This document shows positions 23,992 through 35,100 of a stretch of 64,000 bases of DNA, in pieces (the stretch's first letter is position 1; each line of letters begins with the position of its first letter). Below the pieces are notes generated by a model. It made no database searches. It saw only the letters and a list, made by a program, of their open reading frames with translations, and was not told where the DNA came from. This DNA comes from Branchinecta lynchi. Lineage: Eukaryota; Arthropoda; Branchiopoda; Anostraca; Branchinectidae. The DNA is taken from NCBI GenBank assembly GCA_023053575.1, contig JAKZAP010000018.1, positions 19,372,202 to 19,436,201 on the forward strand, in the 5' to 3' direction. The translations under genes were made by a program, and so were the position numbers.

Positions 23992-25900
23992 TATGGCACT
24001 TGCCCTTCGGCCAAGTGCCATATAGCGATCGCAATTTCTGTCCGTCCGTCGGTCTGTCGGTCTGTCCAGGTTTTGCTAGTTCGGGCACTTCCACATAAGC
24101 TAGGATGATAAAACTTGGCAGGCATATCAGGGACCCCAAATGATTAAGTTGGAAATAGTCACTTCCCCGATCCGAGCACCGTGGGGGGAGTGGAGGGAGG
24201 GGGAATCCGGAATCTTGAGGTATTTTTAACTTTTGAACGGGTGATCGGATCTCGATGAAACTTGATATTTGGAACGACCTCATGCCTCAGACGACCCACT
24301 TAAAATCCGGACCGGATCCGGTGACTTTTGGGGGGAGCTGGAGGGGGCAACCGGAAATCTTGGGAAACGCTATGAGTGGAGGGATCGAGATGAAACTTGG
24401 TGGGAAGACACCTAGCAAACGCTAGATACATCGTTGACATAACCGAGCCGATTCGGGCACTGTGGGGGGGAGTGGAGGGAGGGGGAATCCGGAATCTTGA
24501 GGTATTTATAACTTTTGAACGGGTGATCGGATCTCGATGGAACTTGATATTTGGAAAGACCTCATGCCTCAGACGACCTACTTAAAATCCTTACCGGATC
24601 CGGTGACTTTTGGGGGGAGCTGGAGGGGGCAACCGGAAATCTTGGGAAACGCTATGAGTGGAGGGATCGAGATGAAACTTGGTGGGAAGACACCTAGCAA
24701 ACACTAGATACATCATTGACATAACCGAGCCGATTCGGGTAATGTGGGGGGAGTAGAGGGAGGGGGAATCCGGAATCTTGAGGTATTTATAACTTTTGAA
24801 CGGGTGATCGGATCTCGATGGAACTTGATATTTGGAAAGATCTCATCCCTCAGACGACCCACTTAAAATCTGGACCGGATCCGGTGATTTTTGGGGGGAG
24901 CTGGAGGGGGCAACCGGAAATCTTGGGAAACGCTATGAGTGGAGGGATCGAGATGAAACTTGGTGGGAAGACACCTAGCAAACACTAGATACATCGTTGA
25001 CATAACCGAGCCGATTCGGGCACTGTGGGGGGAGTAGAGGGAGGGGGAATCCGGAATCTTGATGTATTTATAACTTTTGAACGGGGGATCGGATCTCGAT
25101 GGAACTTGATATTTGGAAAGACCTCATCCCTCAGACGACCCACTTAAAATCTGGACCGGATTCGGTGACTTTTGGGGGGAGCTGGAGGGGGCAACCGGAA
25201 ATCTTGGGAAACGCTATGAGTGGAGGGATCGAGATGAAACTTGGTGGGAAGACACCTAGCAAACACTAGATACATCATTGACATAACCGAGCCGATTCGG
25301 GTACTGTGGGGGGAGTAGAGGGAGGGGGAATCCGGAATCTTCAGGTATTTATAACTTTTGAACGGGTGATCGGATCTCGATGGAACTTGATATTTGGAAA
25401 GACCTCATCCCTCAGACGACCCGCTTAAAATCTGGACCGGATCCGGTGACTTTTGGGGGGAGCTGGAGGGGGCAACCGGAAATCTTTGGAAACGCTATGA
25501 GTGGAGGGATCGAGATGAAACTTGGTGGGAAGACACCTAGCAAACACTAGATACATCATTGACATAACCGAGCCGATTCGGGCACTGTCGGGGGAGTGGA
25601 GGGAGGGGGAATCCGGAATCTTGAGGTATTTATAACTTTTGAACGGGTGACCGGATCTCGATGAAACTTGATATTTGGAAAGACCTCATGCCTCAGACGA
25701 CCCACTTAAAATCCGGAACGGATCCGGTGACTTTTGGGGGGAGCTGGAGGGGAGAACCGGTAATATTGGAAAACGCTATGAGTGGAGGGATCGAGATGAA
25801 ACTTGGTGGGAAGACACCTAGCAAACACTAGATATATCATTGACATAACCGAGCCATGCCTACTCGTAACAAGTGCCATATGAGCTCGTAGCTCTTGTTC
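23992..25900 (+). mobile_element. Family B hairpin-ended element with 281-bp internal repeats
   Basis: One end is a hairpin GGCACTTG-loop-CAAGTGCC followed by CGATCGCAATTTCTG and a GTCCGTCCGTCGGTC tract. The other end is ACAAGTGCCATATGAGC then TCGTAGCTCTTG. Between them are about six units of a 281-bp tandem repeat; the marker TGGGAAGACACC recurs at 24401, 24683, 24964, 25245, 25526 and 25807. A shorter copy in inverted orientation lies at 37060-38241. There is no ORF. Hairpin ends plus an internal tandem array recall non-autonomous Helitron-like elements, but no CTRR end was seen. Confidence 0.8.
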
Positions 25901-25907
25901 CCTTTAA

Positions 25908-26324
25908 AGGACACCTGAATGAAGAGTAACAATTATCATCCCTATCTGCATGACTTCCGTTAAAATTGCCTGCAGAAAACCGAATCCAAATACGAAATAG
26001 TGTTTCCAAGCTATGATTTATATTTCAGTACCGAACAATTTTAAAAATGAACAAATGTCTCCAAACAACCCTTCTTCTGGAATATTTTTTAACCAGGTAA
26101 GCCCAAACGGATATCTAGAAGAAATTTTAATGCGATCCGGTCAGCGCTGTACAAGATTTGAATGAATTGCGCTTTTTGTCTTGGAGTCTGCATGTGCAAA
26201 CCTCTAAAAACGAACATCCTATTTTGAAAACGTCACGCTCAGGAGAAGAATGGTCTCCGTGGCCATGTCTGTAAATGCATTCTCCATGGTGTGTTCAAGT
26301 ATGGTTTCTTTGATCAGGTGTCCT
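25908..26324. mobile_element. TTAA-flanked DNA transposon (MITE), copy 1
   Basis: Terminal inverted repeat AGGACACCTGA / TCAGGTGTCCT. TTAA flanks both sides (25904-25907 and 26325-26328), as in piggyBac or Kolobok elements. A second copy (49381-49820), inverted relative to this one, also has TTAA on both sides. Internal words match between copies (GAATTGCGCTTTTTGTC, GGAGTCTGCATGTGCAAA). Non-autonomous: no transposase. Confidence 0.85.
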
Positions 26325-26328
26325 TTAA

Positions 26329-26856
26329 TAACGGCCTATCTTGCCTCCATTCGATCATGCTGAAGATCATTAGATTATTTGAATTTGAAAATTGAACTGA
26401 AGCTGGAAATAGGCGATGACTATTATAATTCACACAACAGAATGAAGTGTGTAATTTATTTTTTACCCACCCTGCAGAGCATAAGAAATAAAATAAATAA
26501 ATACCCTTATTAGAATTTGAAAATTAAACTGAAGCTGGAAATAGGCAATGACTTTATAATTCACACAACCGAATGAAGTTTGTAAGGAAGTAATTTAATT
26601 TTTACCCGCGATTTTGCAAAGCGGAGAAGAGATAAATAAAAACAAAGGACAGGACACATAAGAAAACGCAATTTTTTTTATCGTCGGCCACAAGGCAGGG
26701 TAGAAGGTCATCTACTGGTTGAGCCCAGTTCTCGATGATTTTCGGTAGACACGAGGAGACTTAAGATGGGAGCATATCACGAGACAAACTAGACCTACGT
26801 TGCCCGGGCAACGTGAAGTGTTGCGGCAACCTTTGCCCGGCTTCGCCGACTAAAGT
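26329..26856 (-). repeat. Remnants of the TTAC-tailed LINE 3' end
   Basis: Two partial copies of a segment at about 26390-26470 and 26515-26600 share GAAGCTGGAAATAGGC and TCACACAAC. 26580-26760 matches the minus-strand LINE 3' end at 19142-19300 (AAGTAATTTAATTTTTACCC, ATCGTCGGCCACAAGG). No open frame survives. Confidence 0.55.
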
Positions 26857-29195
26857 GTTGCGAGAGCAACACTTTGGTTTTGTTTCTTCGCTGTCGGTTA
26901 AATGCTGAAATTGTCAACTTATCGAAGCTTTTAAAACGGTATGTTCTAAAAAGAATAATCACATGATCAAAAGCTGTTCTTTAGCGTTGTAAAACCAACA
27001 AAAAAACAATATCGGAAGAAGGGACTACAGTGACTTTGCGGTCAGTTGAACTTTATCCTTTTCAATCGTAGATATCGTGACGGATGAAAACTTGGAACAA
27101 TATCTTATATAATCTAGTTGGTATTATAAAGCTATCTGTAACGTTTCAGGATTAAAATACCTTAGATGACACTATTAATTATTACAAAACTACCTTATTT
27201 TTTTACGTTACCGTATCGTTTGTACCCGTTGCGTAAACGTTTAATCCTAGGTTATAGCGATAGACCATCGATACAAACTTTCTTACCGTCATATTTACAG
27301 AAATCGAATACAATGTGCACCAATTTTCAAAAATTTCTAGCCCCTCGTGAACCGATTCTTACTTAGAAGTCCCTCTCCGGTGACTGACATCAAATTCATC
27401 GGAAACAAATAATGGATACAACAGCTAGCAAAAGTTGCTAACCCCTCATCGCTGAAGATGATTATAGCATAAAAGCCGATTACTACTTACAAGTCCCATG
27501 CATGTCTTACAATTGGGAAAAAAATTGTTCTTACCATCGAATACACCTGAAACAAATAACAGGTATACCAACTAGCAAAAGCTGCAAACTCCTCATTGCC
27601 GAAGATGATTATGAGCTAACAGTCGACTGTTGCTTACAGTCAACTGTTGCTTAGAAGTCCCTTACATGTCTCACAACTGGTATCGCCTATTTTTGGTTTC
27701 AGTGTGTACCTAGCTCCTGAAGTTGTCAACCCCTTGAAACTTTCATTCTGGTTTATCTCATGAAGGATTTTTGTTAAAAAAAAATGGATGACATATACTT
27801 TGATCAGCTCACCAAGGGCTATCGATTGCCCTAACCACAACAAAAGAATATCGGAAAAAGGTACTAAATTATCTTTGCAGTCGGTTGAACTTTATCCTTT
27901 TCAATCGTAGACATCGTGACGGATGAAAACTTGGAACAATATCCTATATAATCTAGCTGGTATTATAAAGCTATCCGTAACTTTTCAGGATGAAAATACC
28001 ATAGATGACACTATTAATTATTACAAAACTACCTTATTTTTTTACATTACCGTATCATTTGTACCCGTTGCGTAAACAGTAAATCCTAGGTTACAGATAG
28101 ACCATCGATACAAACTTTCTTACCGTCAGATTTATATAAATCGAATACAATGTGCAACAATTTGCACAAATTTCTAGCCCCTCCTGCACCGATTCTACTG
28201 ACAAGTTCCTTTCCCGTGATAGACATCAAGCTCACCGGATAAAAATAATGGGTACACCGGCTAGCAAAAGTTGCAAACCCCTCATCGCTGAAGATTTTTG
28301 TAGCATAACAGCCGATTATTACTAACAAGTCCCTTGCATGTCTTACAATTGGGAACCAAGCTGTTCTTACCATCAAATGACAGGTATGACAACTAGCGAA
28401 AGCTGCAAACCCCTCAATGCCGAAGATGATTATGAGGTAACAGTCGACTGTCGCGTACAAGTCCCCTACATGTCTCACAACTGGTATCGCCTATTTTCGG
28501 TTTCAGTGTGTACCTTACTACTGAAGTTGTCAACCCCTTGAAACTTTCAAACTGGTGTATTTCATGATGGAATTTTTGTGCCAAAAAATGGATGACATAT
28601 ACTTTGATCAGCTCATCAGCGGCTATCGATTGCCGTCGAAAAAAAAATTCTACCTGTCTTAGTTCAAAAGTTGACTTTTTTGCCGTAGGCCAACTTTCTA
28701 ACGTCACCACTTAGAAAGGAGCAAAGGATAAGCTCTAGTTTCTTTAGCAATGAGAGAACTTCTAAAGTTTAAGAGTTCATCTGATACCATTTCTCTACCG
28801 CAAACCCAAGTGCAAAAAACCGAATGATAAACTCAGCTGAAATCGCGTACACAAATGGATAGTTGCGTAAACAGTTAATCCTAGGTTACAGCGATATACC
28901 ATCGATACAAACTTTCTACCGTCAGGTTTATAGAAATCGAATACAATGTGCACCAATTTACAAAAGTTCTAGCCCCTCGTGAACCGATTCTTACTTACAA
29001 GTCTCTCTCCCGTGATAGACATCAAGTTCACCGGATAAAAATAATGGGTACACTAGCGAGCAGAAGTTGTAAACCCCTCATCCCTGAAGATGATTGTAGC
29101 ATACAATATGCACCCAATTGCAAAAATTCCTAGCCACTCGTGAACCGATTCCTACTTACAAGTCCCTCTCCCGTGATATACATTAACCCTTAACC

Positions 29196-29735
29196 GAAAA
29201 CAAATAATGGGCACACCAGCTAGCAAAAGTTGCAAACCCATCATCGCAGAAGATGATTGTAGCATAACATCCGATTATTACTTACAAGTCCCTTGCATAT
29301 CTTACCATTGGGAACCAAATTGTTCTTACCATCGAATACACCGGAAACAAATAACAGGTACACCAACTAGCAAAAGCGGCAAGCCCCTCATTACCAAAGA
29401 TGATTATGAGCCAACAGTCGACTGTTGCTTAAACCGAAAACAAATAACCTTAACCTTAACCTTAACCGAAAACAAATAATGGGCACACCAGCTAGCAAAA
29501 GTTGCAAACCCATCATCGCAGAAGATGATTGTAGCATAACATCCGATTATTACTTACAAGTCCCTTGCATATCTTACCATTGGGAACCAAATTGTTCTTA
29601 CCATCGAATACACCGGAAACAAATAACAGGTACACCAACTAGCAAAAGCGGCAAACCCCTCATTACCAAAGATGATTATGAGCCAACAGTCGACTGTTGC
29701 TTAAAAGTGCCCTACATGTCTCATAACAGGTATCG
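29196..29735 (+). repeat. Near-identical ~270-bp tandem duplication inside family C
   Basis: 29196-29440 and 29466-29710 match almost base for base (starting CGAAAACAAATAATGGGC). They are separated by ACCTTAACCTTAACCTTAACC. This is much more similar than the other family C units, so it is a recent local duplication. Confidence 0.8.
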
Positions 29736-30559
29736 CCTATTTTTGTTTTCAGTGTACCTTACTACTGAAGTTGTCAACCCCTTTGAAATTTTCAAACTGG
29801 TGTATCTCATATGGGAATTTTTGTACCAAAAAATGGATGACATATACTTTGATCAGCCCATCAATGGCTATCGATTGCCGTCGAAAAAAAAAATTCTACC
29901 TGTCTTAGTTCAAAAGTTGACTTTTTTGCCGTAGGCCAACTTTCTAACGTCACGACTTAGAAAGGAGCAAAGGATAAGCTCTAGTTTCTTTAGCAATGAG
30001 AGAACTTTTAAAGTTTAAGGGGCACATCTGATACCGTTACTCTACCGCAAACCCAAGTGCAAAAAAAAAAATTACAAACTCAGCTGAAATCGTCGCAGAC
30101 ATGGACAGAAACAATAGATGGCAGCACTTTCGGACCCGTGGGAAAAAACCACTTATTTGTCTCTGTAGATTTTTCTATTTATCACTCAAAGAAGATATGT
30201 TGGCTGTGGGGCCGGGTAACTGCCGCATATATTTAACACTTATAGATTTTAGTCCATCTTCAATTTGAAACTGGTGCCTGCCTGCTAGCGTGCTAGAACG
30301 GAGCTTTCCACTCGAAAGCAGAAACATGGTTTGATGAAACGAAAGGTTCGCTACACAACTTGAGATGGTCCTCTCCGACATAGGCTATACAACTCCACTT
30401 CACTTCGCAAACCGTAGGCTCTGGCTCGAGGACAAGCAAAAACCATCCTTTTTGGCCCCAGGCAAGAGTTCTACGGAGCTTTCCAAAATGTAATGTCATA
30501 TTCATCAATCCGGCCGAAGTTCCACACTTTCCGTAAAAACCGCACAGGTTAGACCCTTC

Positions 30560-30630
30560 CCAGTTACCAGGAATAAAATGAAATCGGAGTCATAGGAAAA
30601 AAAAAAAAAAAAAAAAAAAAAAAACGAGGA
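30560..30630 (+). other. Retroposed-looking poly(A) tail
   Basis: GGAATAAAATG followed about 20 bp later by an uninterrupted run of about 28 A (roughly 30597-30624) looks like a polyadenylated 3' end. It sits just inside the right inverted repeat of family C. The parent transcript is not recognised. Confidence 0.4.
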
Positions 30631-30656
30631 CAAAACCAAAGTGTTGCTCTCGCAAC

Positions 30657-31850
30657 ATAATTTTCAGGAGACAATCGGCTTTTGACAAGTGTCACTAGGC
30701 AAATCCGCACAAGGCAATTGGAGCATTAGACAAATCTTCAAGAGGCAATTATTCATTAGCCAACCCTCCCACGAGACAACTCGGATTAAGAAAATTAGGA
30801 TTAAGACAATCAGCTTAGAGTGAGCTACCGTATATGCATGAGGTAGAAGGTGCATGTTAGGTTGTCATTTCTGATTTTGGAAACAGAATGCCAACCAAAA
30901 TCCAGTTCGAAATGGTGAAAATTGCAAGAGGAGGGACTGCAGTCCATACTAGTGGCTACAAGGCTAGAAATGTTTGTCTCGTGATAGGTAGCCCTTTAGA
31001 TAGGGTAATACTTGCATCCGGAACTTGGTACTTATCCGCACGGGTGTCCCGAGCCTTTCTTCATGGGGGGTGGGGGGTGAACCTGGTAAAAAATGACCGA
31101 ATCGGTACCTGATATTGACCAAATTTATAAAAAAAAAATTCTAAAAGACAGCGAGATGCTTTCAAGAAGCCATAATGTAAAAAGTTGCATAGTATGTATA
31201 AAATCAAGTATAAAATTTGGCGTGTTTTCGCGCTCTTCCACTTCTGTTTTTTTTGTTCAGGTATACGCCGTCACTAGCTTTTTACCTTTGGGGGACGTCC
31301 AGTTTTGCCAACAGGACTTGAAATGTGCCGACAAAAAAACGCAGTTGCTTCCAAGCGACAAGGTCGTGATCGGCTGTACCCAGAAAAAATTAAAGCGCCG
31401 CAGGGAAAAATTTTTTAATCCGCCTTTTTTCTGGCAAATTTTAGCTTTTAACGTGGTTCAAGCCCTCCAAAATTCTAAGCCTCAGACGCCAACTAAATGA
31501 CGTACCCTTCTTCTAAATAGTGAAGACTGCTAAATGTGCCGCAGGCGAAGTTTTTTGGAAACACTCGTGATCAAAGTGCCTTTTTGCGTTCCCAAGGCTA
31601 CCTATTAAACCACAGAGCTGCCAGGCGAAAAAAGGGTCCATCCAGGGTAAAGTAGATGTAAAGGACATTTATTCTGAAATTACAGCAAGCAAAAATAGGC
31701 TAGTTTTCACGTCAAGAGACGTGCTTATTCCTGAAGTTCTGCATTCATTTGAAGTATAAGTTAAGTAAACGAATGGAAACCAGCTGAAACTACCGTTAAA
31801 TGATAAAGAACAAGAGCTAAATAAATGCCACTTAAATTACCAAGCTCAGT
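30657..31850. other. Unassigned stretch with one candidate exon
   Basis: Apart from the candidate exon at 31261-31500 I see no gene or repeat with a partner in this window. 30690-30790 has short echoing phrases (AGGCAATT and ACAATC variants). Confidence 0.35.
31261..31500 (+). CDS. Candidate terminal exon (unidentified)
   Basis: A very good acceptor (CTTCTG, eight T, then GTTCAG) at 31260 is followed by 79 open codons and TGA. The peptide starts VYAVTSFLPLGDVQFCQQ and has a basic stretch CTQKKLKRRREKFFNPP near the end. No homologue is recognised and no donor-bearing partner exon was found nearby. It may be a relic of a retrocopy or chance. Confidence 0.2.
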   Translation, partial: VYAVTSFLPLGDVQFCQQDLKCADKKTQLLPSDKVVIGCTQKKLKRRREKFFNPPFFWQILAFNVVQALQNSKPQTPTK

Positions 31851-32890
31851 CACTGGGGTGAACCAAATAATGAATTCGTCCTACCGAAAAACTAACTAAA
31901 AAAATTAGGATCAGATTGGGAGTGGTATAACGACTGAATTTCGGAACGGAATAAAACTCATGGTAGAACCACTTAAACAACCGAATGTGGTAAGTCTGGT
32001 TATAGATGCGGACCAAACAAAAGTCAGGTGAAATTACCGAACTCGGTAATGAATTAGAACCAAATGAATCTAATTATTGCCGAATTAGGAAATGGATTGA
32101 CCGAAAGCGATAGAACAGATACGGACTTGAGAAAAGCCCTTGAACAACTGAATTCGCTAACGAATGAGACTAAATAAAGCGAATTTACGTAGGGACATAC
32201 TGAATGTGGTGAAATCGACTAGGACTGAGCAAATTTGGATGGATTGTCGAATTCGGTCACGAATCAGAACCAAATGAATGATTAATGACCGAAATTATGA
32301 AATGGACTGACCGAATGCGATAGAACAGATATGGACTTGAGAAAAGTCAGGTGAACAACCGAATTCACTAACGAATGAGACCAAATAAATACGTTAATAA
32401 CCGCATTTACGCAGGGACATACCGAATGCGGTGAAATCGACTCGGACTGAACTAAAGTTGGATGGATTGTCTAATTCGGTCACGAATCAGAACAAATTGT
32501 TCTGATTTGAATGATTCATGACCGAATTAATCGGTTAATTTAATAATGTCAATTTAATTGACATTATTCATCGGTCATTAATAATGACCGAATTAATAAT
32601 TCGATCATTAATAATTCGGATTAATAACCGAACCATGAAATGGACTGACCGAATGCGATAGAACAGATACAGACTTGAGAAAAGTCCGGTGAACGGCCGA
32701 ATTCGCTAACGAATGAGACCAAATAAATATCACCGAATTTACATAGGGACGTGCCGAATGCGGTGAAATCGACTCGGACTGAACAAAAGTTGGATTAATT
32801 ACCAAATTCGATAAAGAATGGGAACCAATAAACATGTTAACTAGCCTAATTTGGAAATGTGGGTACATTATTTATAAGAGATTGACCGAA
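31850..32890. repeat. ~210-bp satellite-like tandem array
   Basis: Several units share phrases such as GACCGAATGCGATAGAACAG, GACTTGAGAAAAGTC and CGAATTCGCTAACGAATG. The marker GCGATAGAACAG occurs at 32107, 32317 and 32655. The last interval is enlarged by an AT-rich palindromic insertion at about 32490-32620 built from TTAATGACCGAATTAAT words. No coding content. Confidence 0.8.
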
Positions 32891-32933
32891 TTTTCGCCTT
32901 CGTGCGAAAATGTGACCGAATACCGAAAACGTA

Positions 32934-32986
32934 GGGGCGGGGGGGGGGGGGGGGGGGGGCGCTGCGCCCCCCCCCCCCCCCGCGGG
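32934..32986. repeat. Poly-G / poly-C palindrome
   Basis: A G-run of about 25 (one C near its start) is followed directly by CGCTGCG and a C-run of about 17. This could form a long hairpin or G-quadruplex and is a likely sequencing weak point. Confidence 0.8.
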
Positions 32987-33011
32987 ACGCCCCTGCTTAT
33001 CCGTTAGCGTG

Positions 33012-33085
33012 TGGGCCTAATTCTGAGACGTAGCAGGTGCTATCCATATTTAAAGTAGCACGGCCTTATATTTTTAGTTCCTTCT
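33012..33085 (-). mobile_element. LINE 3' fragment
   Basis: Matches in text and orientation the segment at about 19415-19485 (GTAGCAGGTGCTATCC then ATATTTAAAGTAGC; CTCCTTCTTTC-like end). A small fragment only. Confidence 0.5.
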
Positions 33086-33410
33086 TTCGCAGAACACTGG
33101 AGCCAGGAAACTTTCGATTAGAGCGGATAATGTGATTGCCATTCCCCTACCACACTCCCCATTCCCTCCTTTAATATATCTAGATCTACAGCACATTCTA
33201 CATCATTACCACTGGACAATGGATTATTAGGGACAAGATTAGGGATACCTCTCTTATCTTATTTAGGATTACCGTATTTTTTCCCGAAGTGCGACTAATG
33301 ACGTCTGCGGTGTCTGCTCCTGAACGGGAAACACCGGGAACTTTATCGATTTCCCTACTTTGTTTTCGTATCTGAGGTGGGAACCACTGTCTCAGATAAC
33401 GTTTAAAGTT
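33086..33410. repeat. Spacer including dispersed repeat E copy
   Basis: 33120-33260 is the partner of 23755-23910. Nothing further was recognised up to 33410. Confidence 0.45.
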
Positions 33411-33413
33411 TAA

Positions 33414-33792
33414 CGGTGGATTTACACACAGCGTAAATCCGATCCTTTTCGAATGGTTTGCAAATTATAATCGATCAAACACAGCGTTTATGCAGCCTGA
33501 CCATGTGCGCGTTACCTTCAACAGAGAGCTGTTTCGCAATAGAATCCCATATTAGGTATTTCTTCTTCTTTTTTTTTGAAGCCAGGATCAGCAGGGTCAT
33601 ACAAGCTGGGCTGGGATGCCCTCTAAAACTTTCTGATCATCACTCATTTTCTTGAAAACGATGCTCAAAAACCGATCAGATCAAGCCAATCCGAGTGGAG
33701 AGCTAGACAAATTTTCAAGCAAACAAACGGTCGGAAAATCCGCTAGGTTTTGACGATCCGCTCGGATTTACGCTGTGTGTAAATACACTATA
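33414..33792. mobile_element. MITE with TTTACACACAGCGTAAATCC ends
   Basis: The inverted ends at about 33415-33441 and 33764-33790 match over about 25 bp with one mismatch, starting about GTGGATTTACACACAGC. No target duplication is clear. The interior holds only short unrelated frames. Confidence 0.7.
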
Positions 33793-33937
33793 AGTGAAAA
33801 GCCAGCCAGCTTATTGTTGTAGCCTGGCATTTAACTGAACTATTTGGATTGTGTCAAGCCATTTTTTTTTCACTGTATCTTACACCCTAGAGAGTGTTCC
33901 ACCCTTCGAACAATAGTAACTAAAAGACACTAAAGCT

Positions 33938-34260
33938 TTGAAGACGTTTTACTATAATCATTGTCAGTTTTTGATGTACCTTCCTCGTTCCTGTCGCAAC
34001 CACAAATTAGTTCAAAAGTTCGGCGTCCAATATGTGATTCGCTCACTCGAGAAAACGTCAGCGTCAGTACTATCTACATCTCGTCATCCTGGTCTTCAAG
34101 TACATGATGTTTTTCATGAATTCTTCAGGCCCAGTTAGTATTTCTAAATTTGTGTGTGTGTTAATACTGTTATTTATCTTGTGTTATTTCGCGTTCTTCC
34201 CTTTACTCCACTACCACATTCTGTATTTGGCGGGTTATAAATAAAATATATATAATATAT
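33938..34260 (+). mobile_element. LINE 3' end (C-terminal codons and 3' UTR)
   Basis: A 66-codon frame ending FHEFFRPS and a stop is followed by a UTR with CTTTACTCCACTACC and GGCGGGTTATAAATAAAA, parallel to the LINE 3' UTR at 50380-50430. It ends in a TATA microsatellite. The family match is through the UTR; the codons themselves are only LINE-like. Confidence 0.45.
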
Positions 34261-34317
34261 ATAAGTTACTATTTCCGTTCCAACCTGACGAAAAGTTACT
34301 ACGCTGACTGTTCAGAC

Positions 34318-34512
34318 CGTTATTTGAAAGTATAGATAGTTGGTAGAAGCTTCGGTTATTTATTACGGGTCAGTTTCCTTCCTCGATGTTGACTGTGAAG
34401 ATTGACAGCCTGACGAGAACCCTTGCCAAGAAGGGCCGAAATATCGCTGATGAAGAATCGTAGCTGACGTATCCGTTGTATACATTATTGGAATATCTAT
34501 TTGTTGTAATTA
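34318..34512 (+). repeat. Ribozyme-bearing short element, subfamily 1
   Basis: Same text order as the copies near 51.5, 62.8 and 63.1 kb: GAAGCTTCGGTTATTTATTA, TTTCCTTCCTCGATGTTGAC, the hammerhead, then GAATCGTAGCTGACGTATCC and GTTGTATACATTATTG. No coding capacity. Confidence 0.75.
34400..34459 (+). ncRNA. Hammerhead self-cleaving ribozyme, subfamily 1
   Basis: Stem I strand GAUUGACAGC (34400-34409), core CUGACGA (34410-34416), stem II closing on GGCC, then GAAA (34438-34441), stem III AUAU and C17 at 34445. The stem I partner GCUGAUGAAGAAUC (34446-34459) follows. CAGC pairs with GCUG and GAUU with AAUC across an internal loop. Stem II has one mismatch (GAACCC where most copies have GGACCC). 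Predicted cleavage is 3' of 34445. Confidence 0.75.
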
Positions 34513-34519
34513 AAAGTAT

Positions 34520-34845
34520 AATATGAGGTTGATTATAGGTTCGATTTCGTGCTAAGGAGACATGCTGAGTCGGTATATGTAAATTATTTTCTCACCGGAC
34601 AAATTGTTCACCCGGAATTTGGTCAAAACCTGAAAATTTGCCAAAAGATAAAGTTTACGGGAAGTTGATTAGAAGTTGGTAAGAAGTTGGTTTAGAAGTT
34701 GATTAAAAGTTGGTAAGGAGATATGCTGAATTCGTTTTGAGCTTTAGTTTTTTGCCGGACAAGTAGTTCAACAGGAATCCGGCCGAGACTGGATATTTGG
34801 CAGAAGTAAGACAGGAAGTTTCGATCAACTTCATAAGCATGGACC
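34520..34845 (-). repeat. Family A internal units, fragment
   Basis: Inverted family A text: GGAGACATGCTGAGTCGG, CTCACCGGACAAATTG, GGAATCCGGCCGAGAC and AGAAGTTGATTAAAAG. Neither end of the element is present. Confidence 0.65.
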
Positions 34846-34884
34846 AATTTTGAAAATTGGCGCCAAAATGGCTAAATTGTCGTT

Positions 34885-35100
34885 TCTGATATCAAAATTT
34901 AAGCTCAGCTTACCTACAATTTCCGTTCCAGAACTATTTTGCAACGATGTTAACTATTCTGCAACGATGGCCGGGAGCATCGTTACAAAATAGTTAACAA
35001 TTGCAGAACTAGGAAAAGTTAACGATCGTTAAAGCTGCAGTTAGCTCCGCCCCCAAGTAAAGTTAACGATTGTTAACAATTGTTAAGTTTGTGGAACGCA
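34885..35100. mobile_element. Truncated copy of the GGTTGCGTTCC MITE
   Basis: Matches the right three quarters of 23372-23648 (TTTCCGTTCCAGAAC, GCATCGTTACAAAATAG, GTTAACGATTGTTAACAATT) and ends GGAACGCAACC. The left terminus is missing or replaced. Confidence 0.7.

Larger units (their letters stand above)
26857..30656. mobile_element. Family C, 3.8-kb element with 26-bp inverted ends
   Basis: The 26 bp at 26857-26882 (starting GTTGCGAGAGCAACACTT) recur exactly inverted at 30631-30656. Each end is itself palindromic (GTGTTGC-GAGA-GCAACAC). The interior is a degenerate tandem array. A block of about 840 bp starts at about 27131 and again at about 27971, with shorter pieces after 28860. The recurring line is CTAGCAAAAGTTGCAAACCC then CTCATCGC and GAAGATGATT. 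Open frames up to 169 codons run through the array but follow its repeats. No transposase was recognised, so the class is unknown. Confidence 0.65.

Noticed and set aside
29449..29469. Telomere-like CCTTAA repeats
   Set aside because: Only three units, and they sit at a duplication joint inside a repeat element, so this is not a telomere.
29425..29934. 169-codon frame with repeated SKSCKPIIAEDDC text
   Set aside because: It follows the family C array. The similarity between units is at DNA level, and neighbouring units carry stops. No known domain.
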